Source of the DNA: Sclerotinia nivalis
Taxonomy: Eukaryota > Ascomycota > Leotiomycetes > Helotiales > Sclerotiniaceae
NCBI GenBank assembly: GCA_029531795.1
Contig: JAPEIS010000014.1
Span: 2,170,001 to 2,234,000, forward strand
Reading direction: 5' to 3'
Length of the DNA stretch: 64,000 bases
A program made the translations under genes and the position numbers. This document shows, piece after piece, positions 9,947 to 21,797 of the stretch (position 1 is the stretch's first letter; every line of letters begins with the position of its first letter). The notes below the pieces were generated by a model. It saw only the letters and a program-made list of their open reading frames with translations. It was not told where the DNA came from and did no database searches.

Positions 9947-12900
9947 AACAATTTGTATGTAAATATGATGTTTAGGCGAAATCTGCTAACATTAATCCAG
10001 TCAGTAAAAGTAATCCATAGATCGACCCAATTTTCTCAAATTAGGCGGGATTTATGGACCTACCTGGCTTCTCAAGTCAAGAATTTGACTTACCAGGAGT
10101 AATTCGAGGTATTTGGCAGTACTTCATGCTTCTGATTGGTTGAATTAGTACTTCAGAGGACTTAAATGGTTAGATCGGTGTTATATATGGCGATCTAATA
10201 GAGCGATACTTACAGATCGAGCCGAATCTGCGGATGATTTCAGAAAGGGAAGCCAGACTAGACAATTGAGGTATGGGTAGTGGTAACCGGGGTCTGAGCG
10301 GTCGATGGATCAGAGATTAGGGCTAGTTGTGGAGAAATGAGGGTACCGGAACAGGCCGGAGGCCTGTTCCAGGATTAGACTAGCTACGGCATAAACCGGA
10401 GGACCTTCGGTCCCCGGTGACGCCCCGATCGGGGGCGCTAGCGCCCCATAGGGGATATATAAACAGCCCTTCGGGCTATATAATAGAAAATCAGTCAAAC
10501 CAATTCTTCTCCTTTTTGCAATAAGCTCTGTGATTCATCACACTAGTGAATATGAGAGTTGGAGAAACGGGACGAGAGACGAGAGATGACAAGGGGTAAT
10601 CTTTGATATGTGATTGGATACCAGGCGGATTTGAGACTATCATCCTGAGCTGTTCTGTAGAGGAAAAAGCTATTGTGATACTGTGTTCAAAAACCTAGAG
10701 ATAATTATGCGGAACTTTAGAATTCTGTGTCTCTTCTGAGTAAATATTGCCGGGTACATTGGCAGAATAGAAAGTTAGTCCTTAAACTGGAAGAGTAGTA
10801 GAGTAATCATACCAGAAGAAACAGGAAAATGCCCCGAGGATATCTAGCTAGGTACTGAGTTCTTCTGCGTACTTCTCATCCACATATCAATCCAGTAGCA
10901 GCTAGATTACTAAAATTGAAATAGTTATTAATTGATCAATAGTCTTCAAAATGAGTTGATCAAACGATAACTGTTTATTGAGGTTCAACTTTAGCATCTG
11001 GAAAATTCTCGTTTGTTGTTTGTTGTTTATAAACTATTGTTGTATCTTAGCTAGGTACTAATATATCTCACCAATCTTGAAATACTATTTAATTGTTAGT
11101 TTGATTTCCGCATTGTGCTTGCTCACATAGGGAAGGTATATGTATATCTTGATTTTGGGTAATTATGTAGAAGGGATATTTGTGGTGATATAGGGAGGGA
11201 AGAGGGAGGGAAGGGGATAAAGCAAGAGGATTTGAGGATGTGGGGATTGAGGGGTGGTACGTTTCTGATTATGAGGTTTTCGATTTTGAACTAGTTATCA
11301 AAACTAGAAATTAGATAATCAATAAAATGGATGTTGTCTAATTTATCTCGTGCAATCTTAAAGGCAGCTATTTACTGCCAATATTCCCTCTCTAATCATC
11401 ATGATACAAGACTCAAGCTTTTAACAGAGTCCATAATTACAAGGGAGCAAGACTCAAAACCCATACTGGGATAATACCTTGAATGATTCCAAGGCAACTA
11501 CCTCCAAGTGAAGTGAAATAGATTCGCCAAACTCCAGTGATCCTGCTGGTAATCTAACTACAAGTTCAAAAATACACTCTTGAGTCTTACAACGTTATAT
11601 ATTTTGAGTTAAGAGTCTACTAACTAGCGCCTGATAAAATATTCTCTTGTTGATAACCAAAAGTGGTACTTGGGGCTTGCTTTTAGATAGTTATAATGAC
11701 TTGATCTATGTCTTGGATTGAAGCAGATTGATTATGATTTATCATCTACAGGTAGGTACTTTTGAGATTCTTTTATCTACTTCGGGCGTATTCTCAAGCT
11801 TCGCCTTTGGCTTCTATAGTTCAAAACATTTAATTTCGTGTGCAAGTGGATGTTTTTAACTAAGTTGGATATCCCGAAACCCTTCTACTTCAAGATCTGC
11901 AATGATAAAAAAGGGGGAAAATTGAGGTTGTCTAGGCTCAGTAAGCGAGAAGCAAGCTTGTACTTCGCGTTGCCAATCTTGGCGAAACTAAATTTCAAAA
12001 CTCGTTCCCGGACCAAGAAAGACTCGTATTACCCATAGCAAATTAGAAATTACTAGGCAATTCATAATAAATAACCGCTCTAACAGATGAAGCTCGCTAA
12101 CACTGAGTATATATGACGTCTCTAGAACCCAGATCGCTAGACGAAAACTCGGGAAATTTCAAGTTCCTGACAATTCCTCCCTCCCTTGTTCTGGCACAGA
12201 TAGATTGATTCATTTGTAGCTTGAAGGGGAAGGAGCGATGTATATATAGGTAGTGAGATGTGGGAACTTTTTATAAAACTATTAATATAATCGAATTCTT
12301 TCTCTACTATACTCTATATAAATCGAAGAACTATCTAATAAGATTTTATTTTTTATTAAAGAAAGGAAAATGAAAAAATAATAATTAAATAAATATATAA
12401 ATACCAAATAATTCCCAGACAGTATATCAAATAGCAAGTATATCAAACCCAATCAATCTGATTGATTAATATTGAGGAAGTTATAAATACCCACAAAAAT
12501 ATATATATCAGACAGGCAGACAGATAGAGAATAGAGTAATACTAAAAGAAGATACTCACACTCACAATCACAATAATCAAAGACCTTCAATCCAGATTTA
12601 TTTTTTATTTTTTCAATTCCTATTGGTTTTCCATCCATCCATCTATTCCCTCAATCCCAGCAACATAATTCGGTTTGTAAGTAACCAAGTAACTAACTAG
12701 TTATTCCACTTTCCCTCAACTTTAGGTATAGATAGTAGAACATATCTATCCATTCCAGCCCTACTTGGGTAATTCTCCACGCATCCAGTACGGTATAGAC
12801 TTTCTCCTTCAGTTCTCTCTCCATCAATCAATCCATTCTCAACAAATCCACCATTTCCTTTCCTTCCATCTACCGTCCATCCACCTTCCATATCCCCTTT

Positions 12901-13735
12901 CCACTCCCAAAAATCGTGTGAAACATGACAATTAGGTAGTACCGGATATAGTAATAATTCACTCCTTATGAAAGATGAAGAAGCAACCAGCCAAAAAAGT
13001 GAAATCGAGGCAACCAAAGTTCTAGCAAGCAAGCAAGATTTTCCCAATATACCAAAACCATTGCTTGCTCCCGTTACGACCAAAACTACCAAAAGATCAA
13101 GTATGATATGGGCGTCAGAAGACCAGCCTTTCAAACATGAAAAAGGACACTCCCACGCTGTATGTGACTGAAATCGGAAAAGGAGAACAATTTTTTCATG
13201 AACGGGGACTATAATTTGGAAAAAAAAAGTAGTAAGATTGAAAAAAAAAAGGTCATATCAAGATCAAAATCCAAAAGAAGCACATCGCATTCAGGGGGAA
13301 AAATGTTCATCTCATTTGAAAACATGGCCATATCTCGTTGCTTGCGCCATAGACACCCAAAGTAAAGTTATCGTTTAAAAGCGTACTTGACAAATTCGGG
13401 AAGACATTCTTTCCGTGATATGATGTGAAATGATGTATGATATAAGGTGTCGATGTTGAGATTGAAGAGGTTATTTTCCAAGAAAATAGTTCATAAATAC
13501 GCCGTATGCCACTCTTTTTGGTACTCCATTCGCCGGTCCAGCTAGGAATTTGATTGAGCAAACGCTATTCAGGAAAGATGGTAGAGAAATCTTGATAAGA
13601 ACGCGGGAGGAAGGGTGAGGTTCATAAATTGTGGTAAAAAAGGCATCTAGCCAAAGGAATGTCGTAAACGTCGTTGATAATCCATGCGAGAAAAGCTTTG
13701 AGCCAAATGTCTTGATGCGTAAGGAGATGAATTTT
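9947..13735. other. Gene-poor region, 3.8 kb
   Basis: No gene I can support. The open stretches at 11838-12038, 12453-12638 and 12697-13134 lack family resemblance and alternate with AT-rich low-complexity DNA (notably 12290-12440). The exception is the GC-rich hairpin block at 10340-10490. The part from about 13100 to 13735 may be 3' UTR of the ras gene. Confidence 0.45.
10340..10490. repeat. Cluster of perfect GC-rich hairpins, mitochondrial-like (possible NUMT)
   Basis: Five adjoining hairpins fill about 135 bp: GGAACAGGCC-GGA-GGCCTGTTCC (10348-10370); ACCGG..GGACC-TTC-GGTCC..CCGGT (10395-10418); CGCCCC-GATCG-GGGGCG (10421-10437); the perfect palindrome GGGGCGCTAGCGCCCC (10432-10447); and TATATA..AGCCC-TTC-GGGCT..TATA (10456-10482). 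Such GC clusters or double-hairpin elements in AT-rich surroundings are known from fungal mitochondrial genomes. The block is unlike any other part of this window. A 62-codon open frame on the minus strand (10310-10498) is probably incidental. Confidence 0.75.
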
Positions 13736-14492
13736 TCATAAGATAACACAAGGCCCCTTCTTCTTGGGACGATATTTCCTTGATTCATCTCGAACCATTC
13801 CATTCTCCGAGGCATTAGCACGGGGGCTCTTGCCAGTACCCGAAGCTGATGTTCTCTGCTGACGTTGTCTGCGCAATTGTCGTACTACATCATAAAATGC
13901 CTTTTCGACATTTACGCAATTCTTTGCCGATGCTTCAACGAATTCGCAACCCAATTCCCGCGCCAATGCATGTCCTTCTTGTGTAGATACTTCTCGTTCC
14001 GTAACTCTGTCGCATTTATTTCCAACGAGCATAATCGGTACAGGTTCGGAAGGCGAGATAGGTGATATGGGTGAGCCGGGGTATACTGGAGAGGATGAAG
14101 ATGATTCCTTAACTCGTTGAATTTGATTGTGAAATCTTTGAATGCGCGTAAAGGATGATCTCGATGATATGCTGTAAACCAAAACGAATCCTTCACCATC
14201 ACGTATCCATTGATCTCGTAACGCAGTATATTCTTCTTGACCGGCAGTATCGAGAACTTCCAACATACAAGATTGACCGTCTATTGCGACTTGTTTCCGG
14301 TATGAATCTTCGATAGTAGGATCGTACTATGCTGGAGTAAGCATGTGATGATAACAATTAGAAATGGTAAGTGGGATAGCTTACAGTCTCGACGAAATGC
14401 TGTAATGTTAATTGAATTGTCAAAGCAGTTTTACCTACACCTCCATCACCAAGCACCACCAATTTGTACAAGACCATCTGTTTCGAAGCCAT
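13736..14492 (-). CDS. ras2: Ras-2 type small GTPase
   Basis: Membrane-anchored GTP switch of the fungal RAS-2 subfamily, linked in other filamentous fungi to hyphal growth and cAMP/MAPK signalling. Exons 14492-14385 and 14326-13736 flank a 58-bp intron (GTAAGC..TAG) and give 232 residues. G1 is GDGGVGKT at residues 15-22, with Asp where classical Ras has Ala; the switch I region is YDPTIEDSY (37-45); DTAGQEE is at 62-68; NKCD and EASAK follow. A Ser/Pro-rich insert ([17 protein letters not shown]) between RVKE and the [11 protein letters not shown] strand is typical of this subfamily. The C-terminus is polybasic (RPKKKGP) and ends in the CAAX box CVIL, whose final Leu predicts geranylgeranylation. 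The start MASKQ is chosen because it fits the family length; an upstream in-frame ATG at 14540 would add 16 residues. Confidence 0.95.
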
Positions 14493-16771
14493 CTTTTTGA
14501 AGGCGTTCCTCGTTGTGTGTAAGTATTGAGGATATATCAAGATCGGAGTATTTAATTAGGAAGGAGAAAAAGTGCAGACTAGATCGGTTGAAGTAAATGG
14601 AGGAGGAGGAGGAGGAGGCGGGTGTTGGTGGTTGGTGGTTGGTGGTTGGTAGTTGGTAGTTTAAATGAAATCAATTTGTCAAAGTTCCTTAATTCCTTAA
14701 TTCTTTGCTGTGCTGTGCTGTACTTCTATCTGTCGGTGGGAAAGATAGTTTCCAGGTTGGCCCAGTGCTGCAAGTGGAGATTCCTTTGGGCATAAAAAAA
14801 GAAGCTCGGACTTTCTTTCCCCGTTGCTACAATGTACACCTGCAGTTGATGGATTGATTGATTTGATGGGCTGAACGGAGAGAGAGAGAGAGAGAGAGAG
14901 AAGTAGGTAAACGTAGAATTGATAAAGTACCGGTACTAGGTATGGTGGTCGCGGAATAAGGTCAAGTGAATTGATTATTTTTTGATACTCGAGTCAAAAA
15001 AAAATACATCCAGTACTTTCTTATGAATTTATTGAATATGAAATTCGATAGGCTGGCTAATAGATAGTGAGAGAAATCTGGCCTGCCCGTTATTTGGAAA
15101 TTTCTTTTTGATGTTCCCTTGTTGTGTTGAGATTTGTATGCGGAAAAGCGAAGGAGGGTGATTTCTTTTATTTGGATGAATGGATTCAAAGGGACTTTTC
15201 CCCGGTTTAAGATTTGTTGTTGGTTTTTTGTCAAGGTTCCTGTTTTAATAAATGGAATAATGGCCACGGCAAAATGTATTTGAGTGAGAGAACGAGTGAA
15301 TGGGTGAATGGGTGACTGAATGAATGAATGAATGAACAAGAAGGAGAAAATAGCTTTAGATGATCGCTGCCTTAATTATTTTCCCTTCTTTGCATGTGGA
15401 GGGGAGAGAGGGGAAGCTTCCTGGGATTATATTGCTTTTTTTTGGTAGTATTTTCCTTTGTTGGGGATACAAAATGTTGGCAATATAACCTTATTGTAAA
15501 AATCCGTTGTAATGTTTGTATTGTTGTATGTATACAAAAGGCTCTATCTTTCTATCCTTTTGGTTCTTTGGTTGGGATAACATTTTGTGCTGAGAAGTCA
15601 TATATTGAATGATTCTATAGTACCAGTAGAGACATATGTCGGGCTTTCCCACTTAGTATATGCAGATCTTGATAGAATAGCTCGATTCGTCGGCAAATAC
15701 TGTGTTTATATTGTGCAATGAATTATAAAAGCGTGGCTGAGTACCTACATAGTTGTTGCATTATATAATAGGGAAGATTAAAATGTATGGTGAAAGAAGG
15801 TGGCGGCTCAATGGGTGATGGATGAATATCCTCTTATCCTCTTTCCGACCCATCAGTCTAAGCCAGTCAACAAAGAAAGTACCCGGCAACAAGTACTCGT
15901 AACTCTTGCGAATCTGCGAGTTTTCGAATCTGCGAGTTTTCGAATCTGCGAATCTGTATGCTTATGAAAGCGAACTGACTTGCGATACAATGATACATAA
16001 TATAAATACTCTTTAAATATCTTGAATTGATACCAAGATGTATATTATTATACCATGCAGGGTCAAATGTCAAATAATCACAAGGTACATAAATAGATGA
16101 TAGGTAGAGGAATTTATTTTGATTTATTTGGCTACTTACCGAGTTACCTATTTTATTCTTTCCGATGATTATGATGATATACCGAGTATTCAATATTGAA
16201 TGGGTGCTGTTCGATTGCGAAATCATAAGTCCATTTCCCTTTCACCCCAATGGTCCGCCGCCTTAGCTGCCAAGGACTGCATTGAGGAATTCCGCAACGC
16301 ATCTTCTTCCTCTTTATGCTGTATCACACCACCATATCACTCAACCCAAAAGTCCAAACACTCTTCACCACCGAAGTAGTATAGAATATATCACATACAT
16401 ACACAATAACACACTTCCACATGAAAAAATCATTCTAGCCCAAGCAGAGATCCATTCTTCGAAGTTCCCCATCAATTGGTAGCTAAAATCATTGGATTCG
16501 ACATTTTCTATAGAAACCTTTAATTAGGTAGAAAGCAAGATACGGTGGTATAAAAACATATCCCCGGAAAAATAAAATCATTGCCAATCATAAAATACCC
16601 CTCAACACCCCCGACCAAACCATTTGTGAACCATCGAAATGGGAATAACCCCCTCCTCCAAGTATAAGATGTTTGCAAGAAACAAGTAAACCAAATCGTA
16701 ACTAGACGGAAAACCTCCAATGCCAAAAATCCGCTTCCAAAGGGTAAAATATCCTATGTGATAGAACCCCT
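14493..16771. other. Intergenic region, 2.3 kb, ras promoter side
   Basis: No gene recognised. It holds repeated TGGTGGT units at about 14627-14660, a (GA)n run at 14879-14901, GAAT repeats near 15320-15340, and a 16-bp direct repeat CGAATCTGCGAGTTTT at about 15909-15956. The part next to 14492 is the ras promoter and leader; the part next to 16771 is the 3' side of the Opy2-like gene. Open stretches such as 14962-15339 and 15867-16226 are AT-rich and unconvincing. Confidence 0.4.
14879..14901. repeat. (GA)n microsatellite
   Basis: An uninterrupted GA dinucleotide run of about 22 bases, about 390 bp upstream of the ras-2 start on the promoter side. Confidence 0.9.
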
Positions 16772-17994
16772 CTATTCCTTGACTTCATGTTTGTCTGAGA
16801 AGACATCGCCCTGTGCCTTTCTTGTTGCATTTTGAATCATAGCTGATAAAGTAGCATCGGATTTTCGACTTTTTTCAGGAGGATCACTAAAAGGTCCTTG
16901 GGGTGTGATGGGGGTACTGTCTCCGATTAAAGTGATTGCATTGGAATCCCGCGAAACTAGTGGTGATGAGGCTCCTGCAACTTTTGTAGGCTCAGCCGAT
17001 TTGCCTTTCGGTGAGCTAGAATCTACTCGAATGACTTGAGGTTTGGTCATAGTTGCGGCACTGGCTGCGTTCAAGAACGTGCTGCCCACCGAAAATGCTG
17101 GGCTAGGTGGGTTCTCGGAATATTTTTGGAAGTCGACACTTGGCACTGGAGGTGTGATAGTGCCAGTATTTCCACCTGCTTTATTGACACTGACCACTGC
17201 TGCCTTTCCTCGGATGACCGTCTGCGCTGGAATTGGTGATACGATAGCTTGTTTTCCATATATAGTGGATGCAACACTATTTCTTGCGTACGAGTTTCGT
17301 TCGCCAATTCCACTAATTCCACTGTATGTTGAGTCGCGTAGATCTCCTGGCATGAAAAAGTGTTCCTGTTCATATCTTGGTGTTCCAGATGAGTTTGATA
17401 GAGCAATGGGGATCGGAGGAACTGGTGGAACAAGAAGACCCGGCGTTGATGGGGTCGATCTGTTCGTAACACCTGGAATGTATGCGATTTGAATGATATT
17501 CGAGGCTCGCGTGAGAACTGTAGATGCAATTGACCCAACAGTATGTGTAGAAGCTCTTGCATCCCTCCGCATTGCGAAATCCTTTTCTGCATTCGCTTGC
17601 TCTTGGTTGTCTATCCAAGCGCCCTGCTCGAATTGTTGCCTTTTCGTCTTAATGCAGAACCTCCATACAAGATAAGTCACGGCCGCGACAGCTAGAACTC
17701 CTCCAATAACTCCTCCCGCGATAGCGCCCACATTTGGGCCGGATTTCGTTGATGAGGATGAACTAACCGTCGTCGAAGGTGCAGCTGAAGAAGCCACACA
17801 AACTGTCTGTTGGCATTCGGTACATGTTGGTGGGACGAGCGAACAAATCTCATTTTCAGCACAACTCGGACATGCTGGAGTGTCCCCATTACACTCAACA
17901 CATCGTCGAAACAGAGAGTTGAAGGATGCTGTGAATTGATTAGCAACAGATTGTTACCTTCCGAAGAAGTTCACGCACCCTCGTAATACGCCAT
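16772..17994 (-). CDS. OPY2: Opy2-like single-pass membrane anchor
   Basis: Plasma-membrane anchor that in yeast recruits Ste50 to the HOG and related MAPK pathways. The N-terminus carries the Opy2 cysteine signature: eight Cys at residues 15, 18, 25, 28, 34, 41, 44 and 49 (RRCVEC, ACPSC, EICSL, TCTEC, TVC). A Ser/Thr-rich stalk follows, then one membrane segment (about 72-94, VGAIAGGVIGGVLAVAAVTY), basic residues, and a long Ser/Pro-rich cytoplasmic tail ending KHEVKE. Total length is 390 residues. Exon 1 is only 16 nt (17994-17979, MAYYE). The 50-bp intron 17978-17929 (GTGCGT..GCTAATC..CACAG) brings it into frame with SFNSLFRRC. No signal peptide is seen, consistent with a reverse signal-anchor. 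The assignment rests on the Cys pattern plus topology. Confidence 0.88.
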
Positions 17995-20900
17995 CTTCCT
18001 CGATACTATTGCGATTTATTATGTTGTATCAAAACGATTGAGACTGATTCAGTCAGGGTTTAGTTGGTGTAAAATGAGGTAGATGTAGATGAGTGTTGTT
18101 GGTGATTGAAGGCTTGACCTGTCTGTGGTTGCTGGTAAGGACAACAGGAGAACCGGCTCGAGAAAGGTGGTTTATTTTGTAAAATAATAAAAATCGAAGT
18201 GGGTATAGGTTATAAAAGAGATATAATAAAAAATCGTAAAAGATAAGATGAAATGAACGAATTCACTACGTTGTCGTCGGCGTTGAAGGAAAAAGATGAG
18301 ATAAGATGCGTCGCGATATGAAGGTGGAAAGTAAGGTAAACGAGTGTTGGTTGAGCGAACTCTTGCTATTGCGGTCGAAAATATGGTCGATAACGACTAC
18401 ATTTACATGGACGACTTAGAATCTAGACCGACGACAAGAGGAATTGAACGGTCGTACTGGTAGTCGTGATGATCATTTGCGATGAATGAGTGGTGGTTTA
18501 GATGAGAAGGGTTGAATTGATGGAGATCAATCTTTCATTAGCAAGTTCTAGTTGGTTAGGAATTTGTGGAAGCAAACAAGCAAATTCTATGGATTGGGTT
18601 GTTGGGGGCGAGAATAGTGAAATAAAATGGACCTAATTTACTTTTGGTAAAGAAGTAGTTGGACAATTGGTGCTTCAATTGGTTCAATTGGTTCAATGCG
18701 GTTGTATGGATCAAGTTGAATGCCCTGTGCTTATAGTCCTAAGTACGGAGTACGTAGGTAAGGTACGCGGGAGCTTTTACAATAAGTGGGAACAACCAAT
18801 CTCCAGTATTTTATGCAAAAACTTTCCAAATTGGCAAATAAAAGACCTTCTAAAAGTTGATATTGATTCGAATTCATCAGATCGTCAATTTTCTCATCTA
18901 TTTGGAACAGTTATTGCATTGGGTTTGAAGAAAAGATCACATCTCATCTTCCCTTCGCTTGTTGAATTGAGCACATTCATAAATCCATGATTGCTGCGCC
19001 ATCTAACACCCACCCACCTATGCCTACTCCGTAGAGTCGATTGCTTTATCGTTTCGTCGCATCGTATAGCATCAATCATGATCAATGACGATCGAAATGT
19101 GCCTACCCTTCTTATAATACCGAAGAGGTACATCTATATTGTTCCGGTATGTTCTGGGAATACTAAATTATATTGAAATGGCGTTTGCTCAATAAAATTC
19201 ATAACGGTTGGCAGATTGTGGAATTTAACCACTCTCGAAGACTGCGTCTTGGTATTGTAGATCCATAGCTCTGGAACATCAAACAGAACAAATTTTGAGG
19301 ATTGTGAGGGTGAGCGAAACACCACAGACGCAATACAAGTATCGAATAAATAGATTAGGTAGATGCTTTATGGAGTCATTCATATTTTGAAACTTCGGCA
19401 AATTCTATGAATTCATGTGGAATTTGAATGATGATTATATCCTCCAGTAGATGTTTCAGGAATCACGAGTGTGCTTTGGCGAAAGTACCAATAGACTCAG
19501 CGAAAAGTTCAAGAGCGAAGGACAAAAGTAATCGATCTATCATTTTGAGGAATTTCCAAAGATGTAGAAGACAAAAAGGATTCTTGATCAATTAATAAGG
19601 ATATTCACATACTCCAGTAATCTGCAGTATGATCAACACCTAAAAGCAGAATTTTTTCGGCCGAGTTATAAGGAAGAAAAGCCGGCATTTTATACACAGG
19701 CCATGCTTCCCCCTGAATTTGGTTCCCGTTGAATAGCTCTTTAGTTCTACTCCCGCGTCCGCTTTTTTGGAGATGTTTGAACTTATACCCTATGGATGAG
19801 CCATCATGAATGAGATAGAAATCAGTCAATAGACATGGGATGAAGCTGTTGTCAACTTCCAGATACCACGTACTGAGTAACCCACAGCGAACCTACCCCT
19901 TCCCCCTTCCCCCTTCCATCTTGGCCCCGCCCTGCCCCGCTACCACACCTCAGACCTAATCTCCAAGAAATAGTAGGTCCTTCAATTAATCGTCATAACT
20001 TTATGAAATATATCATAATTTGATGGAATATCATGTGAACAATCAGCTGAGAACCAGATGATATAGTGTTAAATCTTTATAAATAATTATAATTTCCTAA
20101 AATCTAATAATTTTATAATTTCAGATTCTTAGAAAGCACGCAATTTTTTATACTATTTAGAGTATAAACTTATAATGATAAATTGAAGAGCATGACTAAT
20201 TAAAGGGTCCTCCTCCGTACTTCTTCTCGCGAGGTGGGGAAGAGCTTGAGAAGCCTACGATTCATGTCCTTCTTTTTCTTCTTCGAGCTTCATGCCCACA
20301 GTTGATAATTTCAGGAACTTTCCTTGGTCCACACGATATTTTTACCCCATTGCATTAGCCCCTTATAGGATAGTGTAATTACTATTAATAGATAGAACAA
20401 ACTTTCGGGTTGTGGCCGTAGCCGTGGCGCTGAACTTTGTCAGACGCTGCCAACGACTTGTTTGTTTGGATGGCAGATAGACAGCGGTGACTTCCAATAC
20501 GCGTCGTGAAGCTTAGCAGTAAGACTTTTTGTGTGTGAACGATCGCCAGTCTTCCCCTATCAGAAAAGTTGTTTACATTATACGATGTTGCACAACACTT
20601 GTGATATGGTTGATTCATCGTTTCACGGGCAGGTGAGCTATATATAATGTAACAGCTGAAACAAAATGGGCAATAATAACCAATGATCTTTCGAGTTGTC
20701 AAATGATTACCCGACTATCAGATTCTTATACAAGGAGTTAGGCCTGTATTGTGTAGTCTTAGTAGACGCGACCTTCAAAGGACGGGATGTATCTATCAAC
20801 ACACATCATATGGACAGCGATGAAGTTGGTTATAAAGTACGGATTAGTGAAGCGGCAAAGAGAACCTTCGGAAAGATCAACAGAGGTTTGAAAAGGTTCC

Positions 20901-21797
20901 AAGGCGGCCTCTTTATACCTTCAATATGTATACGATAACACGAGAAGCTGTAGATAGTGTGAGGCTTGGAGAGAATGAATATTGAATGATAGAAAAGAGA
21001 CCGCAGCAACATATTCATGCATATAAATTTACAATTACAGCCAGTAACGCAGTAAGACTAAACTTGTTAGATAGTAGGTAGGCTTTGAAGTGAGGCACAG
21101 CAAAATATTCATTCACACAAATTGATACAACATACAACAACTCCGAATATCCAATATAAATGATTCACAGTATTTATTTTTATCGTGAATCAAACCTTCT
21201 TTCGTCTAATAAATTTCTTTATTCTTTTCCAATCTATTGGTAAAGTAAAGATTTGCCTTCAAGGTTCTGAATACCAAAATCCAAATATTGAAAGATTGAA
21301 AATAGCGGAGACAAGACAACAAACTAAATAAGGAATCCATCCATCCCTCCTTTTTTTTTATTGCCCTTCTTTTGAAAAGTGAAACAGGGTTACTTTTCGA
21401 TTACCTTTCATCACATCTTCATATCTTGAAAGATTCCTCCATCATTCTCATTTCTTTCCACTTCAATACCTTCAATATCAAGTACTTTTATTCTTTTATT
21501 ATTGATTGTTTGTGAGTCACAAGCAATTTCGAGTTGAACCTCATTCACTCTTTGATTTGGGTTGCCAAGGCGAGGGCGATTTCAATCTATCTGACCGTCC
21601 CTGAATCCCACGATTTCCCACCGCCCTACAAAGAATATAGCTCAGAATCAGAATCTTAGACAACCAACATTTCTCTTTTGATTTGTTTCTCATCCATCAA
21701 CTCTCTATCGATAAAATCACAAAGATTTTATCACCACAAATTCAAAGTTTGATAATTTTGATCACTTCATAAAGAGTTCTTGATTATTTCCACAAAC
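17995..21797. other. Gene-poor region, 3.8 kb, upstream of chitin synthase and Opy2-like genes
   Basis: No convincing gene. The left end is the Opy2-like promoter and the right end (from about 21300) the chitin synthase promoter and a pyrimidine-rich leader. Open stretches at 18667-18990, 20385-20702 and 20696-20938 were examined and show no family match. The centre (about 20000-20170) is very AT-rich. A C-rich tract (CCCCTTCCC units) lies at about 19898-19917. Confidence 0.4.
21510..21522. promoter_or_regulatory. Palindromic TGAGTCA (bZIP/AP-1 type) site
   Basis: TTGTGAGTCACAA is a perfect inverted repeat around a central G and contains the TGAGTCA core bound by Gcn4/Cpc1 and Yap-type bZIP factors. 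It lies about 280 bp upstream of the chitin synthase ATG. Use in vivo is inference. Confidence 0.4.

Noticed and set aside
10310..10498. 62-codon minus-strand ORF across the hairpin block
   Set aside because: Its sequence is dictated by the palindromes, so it is explained better as non-coding hairpin DNA.
12697..13134. 145-codon minus-strand ORF downstream of the ras gene
   Set aside because: No recognisable domain, overlaps an opposite-strand frame, and lies where the ras 3' UTR is expected.
18667..18990. 107-codon plus-strand ORF
   Set aside because: Isolated, with low-complexity TTGGTTCAA repeats at the start and no family match.
20385..20938. Two abutting ORFs on opposite strands
   Set aside because: Neither resembles a known protein, and no exon structure could be built around them.
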